A stretch of DNA of 64,000 nucleotides from assembly GCA_037043235.1 (NCBI GenBank), contig JAWRVZ010000025.1, positions 984,001-1,048,000 on the forward strand, given 5' to 3'. Origin of the DNA: Rhodeus uyekii (taxonomy: Eukaryota; Chordata; Actinopteri; Cypriniformes; Acheilognathidae). Both the position numbers and the translations under genes were made by a program. This document shows, piece after piece, positions 1 to 12,228 of the stretch. The notes under the pieces were generated by a model. That model had not been told where the DNA came from. It worked only from the letters and a program-made list of their open reading frames with translations, and did no database searches. Each line of letters opens with the position of its first letter. Positions within the stretch are counted from its first letter, which is position 1.

Positions 1-840
1 CGCTTCTCATGCTTCTCCTTTTCTCTTCCTTTTTCACTCAAAATCCTTTAGGATTTGTGTGGACATGAGCAACAGAGGCCTGAATCAGTGTTCACCCAGC
101 AGTACAAACATGTCACATTGACTTTATTAAATATGCAGCTGTTCGTCAGAACCTGACGCAGCCTGATTTACATCAGCTTATCAGCCTTTACAATATATTT
201 GTTTATACATAAGTGTATAACTACATTTTCACCAAAACAATGATGGGAAAAGGGTATGGAAAATTAATGAGATTTGAAAGAAAGTAAAATGAAAGGAAAT
301 GGAGCTTTAAAAAGTTGAATTGGGAGGTTAGGGCATTCACCCTGATTTACTCAGGATTCATTTACTTCTGAGCTAATACGGCATAACTGTGTTGCTGCTG
401 TAACAGCTTTGCCCATTTCATGCAAAGCCCAGAGGGATTTTCCACTTCCTGGCTCAGTCTGAAGATGAGGCGGGCACTTCCTGTTCTCTCAGGGGAACAA
501 AATACATCAGAGGCAGAACAGTCTATTGAAAAACACAATACTGTCCCACACTTGATCTTTTACACATATCATCTCTGTTGATTGGAAATTTAGAAGATTG
601 TTTTACTACCATTACCACAGCCTCATAAGCAGCATATAGGCTGGATAACGATTATTATTGGATTAATTTAAAGACACCCTTCATTTGCTTAAAGAAGTTT
701 ATTTCTTATCTATATTTTTAAGTGTGTGTCATATCTTAAATGAAATGTTTAGTGAGCCTGGGGCTGTACTGTCAATAGTATACTTAACACTAAAAATTTA
801 TTTATTTAGATTTTATCATAAGAGTTCATTGAAAAAAAAG
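1..840. other. Noncoding AT-rich DNA, nothing recognised
   Basis: No convincing ORF, repeat family or RNA gene was recognised. Base composition is AT-rich, as in most of the window. Confidence 0.5.
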
Positions 841-1290
841 AAACTTTCAGGATCAGGATTCTTGATCCGGTTCCTGGGTACACTGGAGCGCAGCTCTCAA
901 CCAGTCACTCCCACTAGTGGGGATATGTGATGGTAATTGATGCTCAGTCGATGACTTAATACTCTTATGGCCTTCTAGCAGTCGGCAATGGCTTCTCCAC
1001 TGCTGTGGGATGGAGAGCTCGCTGCCGTGCCCCTGGGTCAGGGTTGGTTGGCTACCAAGGACAGACCAAGAGAACGGGGAGCTTGTTGCCAGACTACTAT
1101 AGTGGAGAAGCCATCGCCAGCACCACCACCTCAGTCAGCCACCGATGGTCACCAACTCTTGGTGAAACCTAATCTTCTAAGCATCAAGGGCTCTCTGATG
1201 GTGCGTTCCTCCTTCCTTCCAGGGTTCGGCACTAATGTATCGAGCCATGGAAATGAGGAGAACTCAGGGTCGCCTTAAGGTGAACTCTAG
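841..1290. other. GC-richer unassigned segment
   Basis: This stretch is visibly richer in G and C than its flanks and contains a 96-codon plus-strand ORF (988-1278). The predicted protein shows no domain I recognise, no signal peptide and no repeats. It could be a decayed transposon interior, an LTR piece or a host exon. No splice signals or homology are clear enough to decide. Confidence 0.3.
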
Positions 1291-1410
1291 GCCACTTTAT
1301 TCACACCGCACAGGTGAATAATCCAACAAAACAAAAAATCACTTCCATCACAAATGGAAGAGTAAAAGGTAGCATAAGGGAACATTCGCATTAACTTTGA
1401 GGATTCTTTC

Positions 1411-1563
1411 ATGTCGCACAACCAGTAGAGCATTGGTGTTTACAATAAAGGTCATGGGTTTGATGCTCAGGGAAAGAAAGAACTGAAAAAAAATTTCAGT
1501 GTTCTTGAATGCAATGTAAGTCGCTTTGGATAAAAGTGTCTGCCAAATGCATAAATGTAAATG
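1411..1563 (+). repeat. tRNA-derived SINE, copy A
   Basis: The 5' part is tRNA-like, with a degenerate A box (AACCAGTAGAGCATTGG) and a degenerate B box (GGGTTTGATGC). After it comes a body shared with five other copies in the window. The 3' tail reads CTTTGGATAAAAGTGTCTGC and ends in ATAAATGTAAATG, the tail type shared with L2-clade LINEs in fish. It is plus-oriented and near full length. Confidence 0.8.
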
Positions 1564-2487
1564 ATTCTAGTGTCAGAAACAAGTGGATGGTTTATTTTTA
1601 ATAACATCACAGATTGCGTTGGATGACCATATGTTTGTGGTCTGCTGACTGTTGTTTTGTAAATGAGGCACATCTTTTTGTTGAAAGAAGCTGTCAGGTA
1701 TGTCGAGTGAAGGGAAATGTGAGGACTCAATAGTGCTGATGAGAAAGGATTTTATTAATCATAAAAAATAAAATTAAACAAAACTACCCCAAGGGGGAAA
1801 ACAATACTAGACTCAAACTTGACTGGACTGGATTGCACTGCACAGTTCAACATTGTCTTGCCTACAATGGTAGGCTCCAAGCAGGCTCTGGTTATAAAGC
1901 AAGAAGTAGAAACTCTGCTACCCAAAGGGTCCAACATGATACCTATTGACCTGCTGCATACGAGGCCCCTGCAGTGTTCGTAATGGTCTCATATTAAACC
2001 ATCAGGGGGGTCTGCGCTCAAGTTTAACTTAAAAAATTAAGTTTTTAGAGCAGGATAAAAAAAAAGTAGTCAAAGAAATCATGATCATTAAAAAAATCAT
2101 AGAAAGAAAGCCAAATTAATTTATTTCTGAAAAATTTAAATTAAATAAAAATGTGTCTACTTTATTTGAGACCAAATCAAAGTCAAGCGGTGAGACCAAC
2201 ATGCAGAAAACTAAATAAATTATATACTAAATAAAAAATAAATTATATCAGCCCAAGTAATACAAACTCTAAACTAAAATACACGTACTTATACCTAATA
2301 AGTAAATAATACTTAATACAAATCCATTGACATATTCACTGACATATCGCTTGAGACTTACTGATCTAAATTTAATTCAATTTTATTTATTTTATATTAA
2401 GTACATAAATATGTAAATACAAATACATACACATTTGTATTTACAATACAAATACAATTACATTTTGGTATGTTTACTTTACACTAG
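1564..2487. other. Noncoding AT-rich DNA
   Basis: No gene recognised. The stretch from about 2030 to 2460 is extremely AT-rich. Confidence 0.5.
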
Positions 2488-2492
2488 ACTGC

Positions 2493-3162
2493 TGTAATGA
2501 GAAGGCTGAAGCCGTGTTAGAATTCATGTGCAGTTTATTTTAGGGACAATCCAGATCAGAAACCATATTCCAGGCGTGAGGTCAGCAACAAGAGATCAGT
2601 CCAAAACATGAAACATAGAACATGACATGGCATGATACAAAACAACAACAAGGCATGGTGAAAATTGGCGTGGTAAACTTGGCATGGCATGGTAAACATG
2701 GTAGAAGAACAATGAAACAAGACATAACTAGACATGACATGGCATAAGCTCAACATGACAAACATGGTACAGAAAGCTATGCTACCAGTAAGGTTGATTG
2801 GCATTGCCACTAGTGGTACTAGCTTAGCATAGTAGGGCTGTGCTACCAGCAAGGTTACGGCATTCCCATAGACTAAACCGTTCAAAATGACATGACATGG
2901 AACTAAACACCAAATCATGACAAAGCAAGAAACCAAGCATAGCGTTAACATGACTAGACATAACATAACAATGGGACACGACAACATGGCTAAGTAATAC
3001 GGTACTGCCCATAGAGTGGGAGGCAGCCCATGCAATACGTCGCCAAGTCCATGAACGATCCCAGCACTTATATAGTCCTCAAACAGGAAGTGGTCGCAGA
3101 GGGAGCGGTAGCAGACAGACTGTGAACATGGTCTCCCCCTGGTGGTGTGGCGAGGCATTACA
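2493..3162 (-). mobile_element. Solo LTR, family A, with 5-bp target duplication
   Basis: The ends are TGTAATG and CATTACA, a perfect 7-bp terminal inverted repeat of the TG...CA type. The element is flanked by the direct repeat ACTGC (2488-2492 and 3163-3167), the 5-bp duplication expected of gypsy or retrovirus-like integration. On the minus strand it has a TATA-like box (CTATATAAGT, near 3069-3078) and, downstream, AATAAA (plus-strand complement at 2534-2539), which fits a U3-R-U5 layout. No internal gag-pol sequence is present, so it is a solo LTR left by LTR-LTR recombination. Minus-strand ORFs inside it are not credible proteins. Superfamily is not certain. Confidence 0.85.
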
Positions 3163-3410
3163 ACTGCGTGCGTACCACTACTGTGTCAAAATTAATGTTT
3201 CTTAAAATAAATAATTTGAAACATGAAAAAAGCTACGCTCTGCTTATAAAATGTAATGTGAATTCAAAAATATAATTTTAAATAATACTGGTAGTATTTT
3301 TATTTAGTTTTTATTTATATTATGTTTTTACTTTATGGTTTTACCAAATAAAATGATGCATTAATGTTAAATTTTTCTTGAAAAATATGTTAATTTATGT
3401 TCATATGTTC

Positions 3411-3456
3411 AATAATAATAATAATAATAATAAGTTTTATTTATATAGCGCATTTC
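3411..3456. repeat. AAT microsatellite plus dispersed fish repeat motif
   Basis: A run of AAT units is followed by TTTTATTTATATAGCGCATTT, a motif I associate with an abundant fish dispersed repeat. The motif recurs at 36070 and, degraded, at 38110. Confidence 0.5.
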
Positions 3457-3790
3457 TGGTGTGCGATGCGGAGACAAGCGAAGAGATGAGGAATCTAACA
3501 GAAATACTTTAATTGAAAGCGTAGAAACAAAAGACTTTAACAATGAACAGAAACAACACTACTTGGTGAAAAACCTGGAGTTTCTCGGAAGGGGAACACG
3601 AAGACGGCATCCACACACACACAACGTCACATAACGTCAACGATCGACAAAGACAAGGGAACACAGCAGGGTATTTATAGAGAACCACATGAGGAGAACC
3701 TGACATGACTTTAACAAGGAAAGTGATTAACATGACAGGTGAAACAAGGGCATGAAAAGATACACTGACAGGACACGGAAATGGAACATG
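3457..3790 (-). mobile_element. LTR fragment, family B
   Basis: Read on the minus strand, this matches in order the plus-strand LTR at 29941-30508: a TATA-like TCTATAAATACC, the CTTTGTCGAT region, a GTGGATGC block, a polyadenylation-like segment and a CATCGCAC block at the 3' end. The last bases of the LTR seem to be missing at 3457 and no target duplication was found, so boundaries are approximate. Confidence 0.6.
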
Positions 3791-4032
3791 ACTATTGTAT
3801 TATACTATACGTATGTCAAAAATAACTTAATGTCCTTCTTTACTCAATATGATTATAAACACACCAATGTCATAGTTATTTTAGGTGCCAAAACTATTAA
3901 TTCAGTTAATTTAGGTCATGTTCATGCACACACACAATTTAACCCGTACTCAACCATTAAATCCTAACTAACCCTCAAGCCAAATTCACCCTTATTTTCA
4001 TCGCCTTCATCTTCATTTGTGTCTCTCTCACT

Positions 4033-4064
<32 letters not shown>

Positions 4065-5473
4065 AGGGTCCAAACATGGAACTGGGTGGAACTCATCTCT
4101 AACAGCCCTTGAAATCCAATGAAATCCACTCAGAACTCCTAGTGCAAGTAAAATATTTAATCACATTCATACGAAAAGCTACAGAGCATGTCAATGACTT
4201 CCTTATTTCACCAAAGGCTACACCTTGAAACACTGAGGAAGTGTTAGCTGCCCATCCACACCATAAAACCTTATACTATTCGCACAGCAAGACATACAGC
4301 ATTATGCAAATTTGACTAATCCTTGAAGCCAACATCTAAATAAAACTGATATTTTTCCTGCCCCCTGTCTTCGCCCTTCACCTTTATAAAACACACACGG
4401 CCTTGTTAGGGAGTGTTCACATTAAGCCAGTTTCTTCATGCAAACTGATGGACTCCATTTCATTAACGCAGAACCACGATTTCCACCCTCATAAAGGACA
4501 GTGGGACGTCAATCATGAGGAATATTATATGAGAACGGAAGAGATGGCTTTTTAATCACTTTAAGTGAAGAGGAAGGACAGGTGAGCTTTCTGAAAGCCT
4601 TCTAGAATATTCCCTGCACCATCAGTCCATATATATGATAATGAATATCTAAGATTTGAGGCCGCATGGTGAGGTCACACAAACACCAGTCATAAATCCA
4701 CTCACATGCTGGATGATATGCAATTATTTGATTTAAACCTGACAGGTCTGAGAAGATGAAAGTAAATTGAGGTGATATGCTTCAAATTCTCTCTTGGATT
4801 TCATATTGGATAATGCTAATGATCTGTGAGTATCTGTAATGGAAAATACTTCATTTAATTCAAAAAGATACTTCAGATAAAGAGCTTCCTTACAGGGTCG
4901 GCCTCCACAGTATTGCCTTCCTAATTATAAATGGAGGTAGCATGCTAACACACATACTTTGTCAGCACATGTGTGTGTTATGCTTTATTAATTAAGAGGA
5001 GAGATGAATAAATAAACATGACAGAAGTGTCTCATTAAAAATAAACCACACACCACGTTCCAGACCCGATCACACCTTTAACACCCCCTGTGTGTGTGTG
5101 TTTGCATATTAGCGTTTCATATCGAGGCCTCTTTAACCTTCTGTGTCCATGGCTTCCATTTGAGCCCTGTCTGTTCATTTAACCTCTCGACCTCTTTCTT
5201 TCTCCTGGGTTGTCTGGCTATGCAAAGTCCTACAAAGTAACACTCCTTACAAGTCACCAAAAAATACTATTTAATTTTTTTATATATTGAAGCTTTTTCA
5301 TAAGTTAATATTAAATATAAAAAAATTGTTCATATTCATTTATTATTATCCTGCTGTTTTCAGATACAACGTTTCAATTCCTGGAGGATGACGTGATTGA
5401 GAAACTGCACTGCACTAGCTTAGAATAAACAGAGTCTGAATAAATAAACAGAAACTAAATGTTTGAGTTGAAA
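3791..5473. other. Noncoding DNA with a CA microsatellite
   Basis: A CA-dinucleotide run lies at 4035-4064. The rest is unassigned AT-rich sequence with no credible ORF. Confidence 0.5.
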
Positions 5474-5478
5474 GTGAT

Positions 5479-6241
5479 TGTCAGGGTTCTGCCACATTCG
5501 ATCTAGTAATTTATTCTTGTTGTGGCAGAGCTCTGACACTACCGTAATGTCTCATGTTTTGTGTGTGTCTCTTGTATGTGTGACATCTCGTGTGCGGGTT
5601 ATGGTGTCCGGTCCCGATACTTTGGTCTGGTTCAATTTCGGTTTTGTGTTGGGATCCAGGCATTCATAACGTCCTTGTCGTGAGCGCGCGAGACTAGTGG
5701 TTGCTCGGTCTCATGCACTCTATGTTATGTGAGTGGGCGCGGTTTCGAGCTCTGCTTGAACCAAGAGCTCTTGAGTCTTTGTGCAGTGTTTTAAGCACGT
5801 TCGCGGGTTCGTGTTTACATCTGCCGCGTGCTTTCATGTTGTGTTTTCGTTTCTTGCTCAGTTTAGTTTTCACCAGCTGCGCACTGTCTTTGTCTAATTG
5901 TGAACACGCGGCAATGCACATCCGCATTGGCTGTGTGTTCGTGTCTTGTCATTGTAAACCCCACCCTCCTTGTTCCCCTGGTTAACTTTGATTTGTCCCA
6001 GCTGTTTCCTTATCATTACCCTCATCATGTGCTCCCTATGTATTCCCTCTGTGTTTGCTGTCTTGTGCTGGTTCATCGTCATTTTTTGGTGATGTCTGGT
6101 TCCTGTCATGTTCCCAGTCTTGTCTTGTTTTTCCCCCCTCGGGGTGGTTTTTGTTGTACATTTATTTTGCTTTGTTATAATAAAGTCCCCTCTCTTCTGC
6201 ACCATTGAGTCCTCGTTTCACCCCCTTCCTCAACCCTGACA
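5479..6241 (+). mobile_element. Solo LTR, family C, with 5-bp target duplication
   Basis: The element begins TGTCAGGGTT and ends AACCCTGACA, a perfect 10-bp terminal inverted repeat with TG...CA ends. It is flanked by GTGAT at 5474-5478 and 6242-6246. AATAAA at 6179-6184 lies about 57 bp before the 3' end, which fixes the plus orientation. No internal retroviral or gypsy genes flank it, so it is a solo LTR. The 763-bp length is normal for gypsy or ERV-type LTRs, and ORFs inside it run on both strands without domain content. Confidence 0.9.
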
Positions 6242-6479
6242 GTGATTACAATGATATTGTTTCTATGTGCCATTGTCATTGTGGTGTGGACTGCTATTAC
6301 ATTACATTTAGAAGTATTTTAAGAACTATATAAGAAACACATAAAATATTTCTTAATAAAATCAAATGTGAGTATTCACACCGACTTTGAGCACAGTATA
6401 GATAGTGTAGAAGCTGTGGCATGCAAACATCTAGGTTAACATTGTAACCTTTGTTCCCTGAAGAGATGATGACACTATG

Positions 6480-7130
6480 GGAACACTCTGCGTGGTTGCA
6501 TTTTCCCTAGTCTGAATCCCTGAGAGGGACTGAAGGCCTGCATCACAGTAGATCTAGCCAAATTAGTGGGAACCTTGGGAATATAACCTGGCCTAGAATG
6601 GAAAAATGAAGGTGCCAGAAATTCAACATGCCAGGTGCAAACTCCAAACATGAAGGGGTAACCGAGAGCACTTGACGATCTCCAATTCTTTTGAGAGATG
6701 TAAGAGCAAAGAGGAACAATGATTTAAGAGTCAGAAACTTGACTGGAACCTCTCAAATCGGCACAAAGGGATCCAGGGATAGGCCTTGGAACTCTACGGC
6801 CAAATCCCAATGCAGTACCCTAGTAGCCTGAAAATGCCAAAGAGGAAATGTATTATCAGTTGGTTTCACCCAAAAGACATTCCAACCAAAAGCATGTGGT
6901 GAGCAGTGATGGTGATAGAAACCAGTTATCCACCACATAAACTTTTAAGATGGATGGGGATAACCTGCAGTGAATCACTATTGCAGGAACTCCAGTACTG
7001 TACCAACAAGGCAGATAACTGGGTCAAGCTGACAACCACTGTACCACGAAGTGAACATTTTCCACTTTTGGGGTGTACAACTTCCTCATGGAAGGGGCTC
7101 TTGAGTGGAGATTGGTCTCAAAAACCTTAG
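6480..7130 (-). pseudogene. DIRS tyrosine recombinase remnant
   Basis: Tyrosine recombinases of DIRS elements insert circular cDNA without target duplication. Here the minus strand reads TRVLHWDLAVEFQGLSLDPF, then a stop, then the block ALTSLKRIGDRQVLSV (about 6660-6715), which corresponds to the ALTSAKRVGD-type region around the first catalytic arginine of this family. Stops and shifts break the frame repeatedly, and I could not follow the C-terminal catalytic tyrosine. Assignment rests on remembered family consensus and the adjoining RNase H remnant. Confidence 0.65.
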
Positions 7131-7617
7131 TTAAGAGACCAGAGTCTGTGATATGGGTCCCCTCAGAGGCAAATCCCACAACTTCCAAAGTTCTGGGAGA
7201 GGTTGAAGAGCCGAGAAAACCACACTCTGCCCAGCCAGAGCCTGTGAGACAGACCCTGTCCCGTCAAACTCTCTACAGAACTTCCGGGAGCAGAGTGGGA
7301 GGAGGTAAAGCATACAGCCGTAGCCAAGTTTGAACAACAGCATCCACTCCGAGAGGAGCTGGATGCATGAGGGAAAACCAGACTGGACAGTGAGAGGTCT
7401 CTCGAGATGCAAATAAATCCTTAGGGCTGGCTGAACACTCCATATCTGCTCCACCACCTCAGGGTAGAGACTACATTCCCTGGGCCTCAACTCCTGCCTC
7501 AATAGGATGTCTGCTCCCTTATTTTGGACACCAGGGATAAAGCGGCCCTGAGTTTTAGCAACTTCCCCTGGGACCACAGGGAGATTTGGTGTGCTAGCTT
7601 GTGGAGTGGACGCAACC
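7131..7617 (-). pseudogene. DIRS RNase H and linker remnant
   Basis: The minus strand carries an RNase H end typical of DIRS pol: LWSQGKLLKLRAA in one frame and then FIPGVQNKGADILLRQ in another, so a frameshift lies between them. Downstream are PEVVEQIW and a linker ending PELWKLWDLPLRGP. The same linker end (PELWKLWAWPLRGP) occurs in the DIRS copy at 59094-59441. No intact frame covers the domain. Confidence 0.75.
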
Positions 7618-9355
7618 CCCCTTGATTTATATAGGCAAAAACGAAACGGTGACCAAAATGGTAATCTAAATGAATAAGATATGAAACACATAAGCTGTGC
7701 AAAGCAGTGGTTCAAATTCAAATATATTGTAAAGACAGAAAACAAACTAACATGATTTCCATTTTATAAAGTGTCTGCTCAATATATTGTCTTAAGATAC
7801 AATACAGTATATGATATGGGATGAATGTCATGTGACTGTGTAAAGACTGATGAACTTGACAAAGAGTCAAGTTGACTTGACTGGAGACTAGACAAAGAGC
7901 TCCACAAGTTCTATATTCAAAAATAATTGTCTCTCGTGTCGTGATAACATTATAAAATCCTGAAGGATGTGAGCGTGTGCAAGAGAAACTGTGTGTGTTC
8001 ATTAGCATACTTAATTGTTATGAATCTTGTGTTCAGCATCCACATCAGTCTAATCAACCATAATGAGTCTCTGTCATGTAAAGTGCAGACAGCACAGAGC
8101 CAGTAGCACTTTGAAAGCAAAAAAGTTGGCACAGTTTGTGTATTTGGATGATTGCATTACTGCAGATGGCCATTAAAAGATCTTTTAATGTGGAGAACAC
8201 ACACTTGCAGCCTCTGAGAAAAGATAAAAAATATAATTAAAACTCCAAAAATTAAGAAAGAAAGACTGAAATAAAGTTAATTTGCAAGCCTCCACCTCAG
8301 CAATTGCAGTGTATGATCGCTGCCAGGCGCATTATCACTCCCTGTGTGTATTTAGGTACAACCTATTTAATGCATATAGACAATACAAACACAACTTACC
8401 CACTCAAATTATAGTTTCCACAGCACATAGATGCACACACATAAAGACACAAGATACAGTCTGATTTTAATGCTTATACACACATATCTAAGGACTAAGC
8501 CTCTGTGTCAATACATATCCTCAGTTCATTAAACAACAACATGTCAGAGGAACAGTTCATTTGCAGCAAATGTCATTCTCTAGTGGCTAGTTTAATAGTC
8601 AACACACACACATACACACACACACTCGCAAAGTAAGCTGACAAGTAGCTCAACAAGAATAAAGGAGTATCTCAAATGCCATCAGGTGCTGCTGTACAAC
8701 CTCAATAAAGCAATCGAGAGAGCAAGAGAGGAGGGGAGCGGATGAGGAGAGGAGAAAATGGAGAGCAAAAGAGATTTGGAGAAGAGGAGGGGTGAGGGCA
8801 TGAGAGAGTGGAGAGGGTATGAAAAGGAAAGGATGTAGCCTTTGTTGTGAAGCTGACAGAACACTTCATTGAAAGAAAGAATTACATTATATTTTCCTCA
8901 AGTCATTATAATCTGTCCTTCTCTTCCTGCTAGCCCTCTATTTCCCCCCCTCTCACACGCTCTAGCCCACCTTTCCCTCCCACTGTTACCCAAATAGAAG
9001 ATCTGTGTGTGCACGAGAGCGAGAGAAAGAGCGAGAAATAATTGAGCCATAAACCTTGCTAATGCAGTTTCCTGTTGATCATGGGCAGTGTTTTAAAAGA
9101 CATTAGAAAAATGAAGATCCAGGTCTAAAATTTGAATTTATTGTGCCACATAGTGTCAATTAAATTCTTAAAGGGTAGCTTGTATTGCTACAGTGCTTAT
9201 AGTATAAGGGATGTAAATGAACAACGTGTATTCGGTTTTGCACCCAGATGTTCCTGTTTTCAGCAAAAGTCTTCTGACAGCTTCAGGGCTTTTGTGATGA
9301 CTACAGATTGGACATCCGCATATTTTTATCAATGCAGATAAGAAAGTTCTTATAA
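7618..9355. other. Noncoding AT-rich DNA
   Basis: No gene or family-level repeat recognised. A CA-rich tract is near 8600 and a purine-rich stretch (GAGAGGAGGGGAG type) spans about 8690-8840. Confidence 0.5.
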
Positions 9356-9421
9356 CTTGATAATCTCAAGTTCAAGTTTAAATTTGATAATCTCAAATTC
9401 AAAAAACTTGATAATCTCAAG
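9356..9421. repeat. Three-copy short repeat with internal dyad
   Basis: Three near-copies of CTTGATAATCTCAAG start at 9356, 9383 and 9407. Each unit has an internal inverted repeat (CTTGA...TCAAG, or TTTGA...TCAAA). The middle copy has compensating changes on both arms. Confidence 0.7.
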
Positions 9422-9543
9422 TTCAGATTGAGCCCAGTGACATTGTACCATGTGACATTGAAGACAGGATTAATGATGCTGAAAATTCAGCTCTACTAAC
9501 ACAGGAATAAATTACATTTAAAAAGTTACATTTAAGTTTTTTA

Positions 9544-9692
9544 AACAGTAATCATGTTCGACAATATTCTTGCTTTTACTGTATTTTTGATCATACAAAT
9601 GTAGCCTTGGTGAGCATAGGAGAAAAACAATTAAAAAAAAATATATATAAAAAAAAAATAAGATTCAGCCACAAACATTTGAACGGTAGTGC
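9544..9692 (-). repeat. Fish MITE (CAAAAGTTTGG type), copy 1
   Basis: Read on the minus strand it gives CACTACCGTTCAAATGTTTG, then AATCTTA, then GCTCACCAAGGCTAC, TTTGTATGATCAAAAATACAG. These blocks, in this order, are the signature of a very abundant short nonautonomous element of cyprinid genomes. Three other copies or fragments are at 11690, 23831 and 35776. Confidence 0.6.
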
Positions 9693-10202
9693 TTTTGTCA
9701 TTACTACTGATGACATTTTTTTTAAAACGATAATATAACAATTCATGTTCAATTCAAGCAGCAATGGATTTTACCACAGTGTGTAAGTTTCAGGCAGCTT
9801 TGTACTCTAAGCTGTGAAGCAATATTGAAGCAATATTTCCGAGAGTTCACAGCTTTCCGATTAGCTCATAAAATTTACACAATATTTCCATAGCATATAC
9901 TGTAGTACACTTGAATGATTTGACTGTATTACATATGACAGAAAACACACCCTCAGAGTTTTGAATTTATTTGATAAAAAAGGAAAATAACTGAGAGAGA
10001 GAGAGACTAGCAAATACGAATAACATGAGGTCTGACACAGCTGACAGTGCGGAACCGCAGATTCATAACACACTACGATCAGTCTAAAGACCAGTACAAA
10101 AAATTGTGTCCTCCTTGAACAAACGAGGAAAGTGCACTCAATAAGAAGCTGCACGATCAATACGGTTTAAAAAGTGGTTGAGAAAAAAAATCAGGGAGTC
10201 CT

Positions 10203-10255
10203 GATTTACAAGGATTAGCCTTGTAAATTACAAACCTAATTTACAAGGATTAGCA
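10203..10255. repeat. Small dyad and direct repeat
   Basis: TTTACAAGG (10205-10213) and CCTTGTAAA (10219-10227) form a perfect 9-bp inverted repeat with a 5-bp loop. TTTACAAGGATTAGC recurs directly at 10240-10254. Confidence 0.7.
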
Positions 10256-10546
10256 GTTACTAATGATTGATGTGTTCTTGAATGTCATCATATCAGATGA
10301 TGCTTGGACATAAATACATCGGTGCACACACAAACACACATATTTAGAGGTCTATCTACTGTGAGGGTAGAGGATCAAAACATGACTGAAGGCTCACATA
10401 GACTCCTGCGGTTTCACGTTTCAACACCTGGCAGATGACTGACATCCACAACCAGAGGATTCTGCTCTCTTTGTATTCACAGAGAAAAAGAGAGAATCAC
10501 AGACACGCAGTGCACACAGCACACATACAAACACATTGAAAAACTA

Positions 10547-10597
10547 GATGGATGGATGGATGGATGGATGGATAGACAGACGGACGGACGGACAGAT
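10547..10597. repeat. GATG/GACG tetranucleotide microsatellite
   Basis: Tandem GATG units grade into GACAGACG units. It is a simple compound microsatellite. Confidence 0.9.
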
Positions 10598-11689
10598 ACT
10601 TTGTTAGTAAGTCAGTCGATAGAAATAAGGATCAATGGACATTTTGTGCATTATGAGTTTTGTGAATCTCCTGAATATATCAAGGCAGCACTGCAGTGGA
10701 AACACTGCAAGGTGTATCAAATCAATGCAGCACTAGCAGAAAGAGAGAGGGAAGATGGATAGAAAAGGGGAGGAAGAGTGTGTGTGTGTAGGTGGGGGGG
10801 TCCGAATTTGCCTATGCTGTGGGGACCATAAGGATAGTAAAATCTGAAATAGCCCCATAAGGATAGTAAAATTTGATGGAAATAGCTTAAACACACAAAA
10901 TAATGTAAATGAATAGTTTAACAAGTGAACAAGTGAAACAAGTGAACAGAAAGTGATAGAAGATTCTAGAAAAACAAACAGTGACCCGACTTGAAACATT
11001 ACAGAAACATTATAACCGGGACGCGAGTTATATCCTGTTTCACTGTTTCTCCTTGAAAGCAAAGTGATTAACATGGAGATCAAATAGACAGTTTGCTTAA
11101 TCCTCCTGCTTCTCTGATTTTTTTATTTCCTGAGAAAAAGCTTCAAGTAACCTCACATATCTCGTCTGAAGTTTCACAAGCTGTGCTCAGATTTTCTAAG
11201 ACACTGTAGTATGGAATCAAATGTCAGAAGTTTCAATATAAGCTCCAACATCAAATTCTTCCAAAAGTATCTGAGGATTGCTATCCACTTCTATTATTTA
11301 TACTAGTCGTTTTTTAGGGGGCTCTATTGTTAGCAAAAATATTTTACAGACCTGTTGCCCGTGTACATGTACTATGTAATTATTACAGTAATTGCAATAA
11401 CTGGGTAATAACCAGGTACTGACCTTGAACCAAACTTTAACCCGTGCTAAATTAAATTAAATTAACTTTAATACAAGTTACCTTGTATTTCCAGTACTTT
11501 AAGCACACTATAAGTACAGGTAAGTGCACAGTGTACTGTAAAATGAATGCAACATTCTATCCACCTATTTTATGCACAAATTAAACAGCTCTATTATTTT
11601 TAAACAGACACATTCCATTTACAAATGGCCACATCTGCTCTTGCATGTAGTAACAAGGTGAATACTTTTATCATATGCTAATACAAATA
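10598..11689. other. Noncoding AT-rich DNA
   Basis: A short direct repeat, CATAAGGATAGTAAAAT, occurs twice between 10826 and 10875. No gene recognised. Confidence 0.5.
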
Positions 11690-11850
11690 CACACACACAA
11701 CCTTCAAAAGTTTGGGACAGTAAGATTTTATGTTTTTGAAAAAAAGCCTCACATTTATGCTGCATTGATTTGATCCAAAATATAGCAAAATAGTCATGCT
11801 TTGTTTTTTGAGGGTGTTTTGTTTTTTTCTTATATCTGACATTCCTTATC
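11690..11850 (+). repeat. Fish MITE (CAAAAGTTTGG type), copy 2
   Basis: Plus-strand copy: ACCTTCAAAAGTTTGGGACA, AGTAAGATTTTATGTTTTTG, then ATGCTGCATTGATTTGATCC and AAAATATAGCAAAATAG. Blocks and order match the copy at 9544-9692 in inverse orientation. The 3' end is unclear. Confidence 0.6.
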
Positions 11851-12228
11851 AATGTAATAATTATGACAGTTCTACTACAGTACACTCAAAATCCATTTCT
11901 GCAGCTGAAAGTGTGATACTGAGCCCTGCCTCCCCTGTCAATGACTGCATATTGCAAAGAATCTGCATTTAATCTGCATTTAAATACAGGATAGAGATTT
12001 TTGAAATATCACAATATCATATCACAGCTACTTGTCATCTTGATCAGGAACAGACACCCGGCACTGACGTTACTCTCTGACTCATCAGACAGGAAGGGAG
12101 TATGTCATGTTTTCAGATGACTGGAAGAACCGGTGGCTCATTGAGATTTAGATTGTGTGTGATTATTAGATTGTGTTAAGATTTTAAGTGTCTTTATGTG
12201 TTTTATTTAAAACAGGGTGACTCCTACC

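Larger units (their letters stand above)
6428..7617 (-). mobile_element. Decayed DIRS-type retrotransposon, copy a
   Basis: The left end (about 6428-6510) resembles the DIRS terminal repeat seen at 39582 and, inverted, at 49380-49466 (GTAACCTTTGTTCCCT followed by CACTATGGGAA). The rest encodes, on the minus strand, a tyrosine recombinase (6480-7130) and the end of an RNase H domain (7131-7617). The 5' half with gag and reverse transcriptase is missing. This is a minus-oriented 3' half element, heavily mutated. Confidence 0.75.

Noticed and set aside
2556..3158. A 200-codon minus ORF rich in Cys, Met and hydrophobic residues
   Set aside because: It lies wholly within the solo LTR and reflects its repeated CATGACATGG-like composition. 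It has no domain or family resemblance.
5694..6208. Overlapping ORFs of 77-103 codons on both strands
   Set aside because: They are inside the family C LTR, run antisense to each other and contain no recognised retroviral or host domain.
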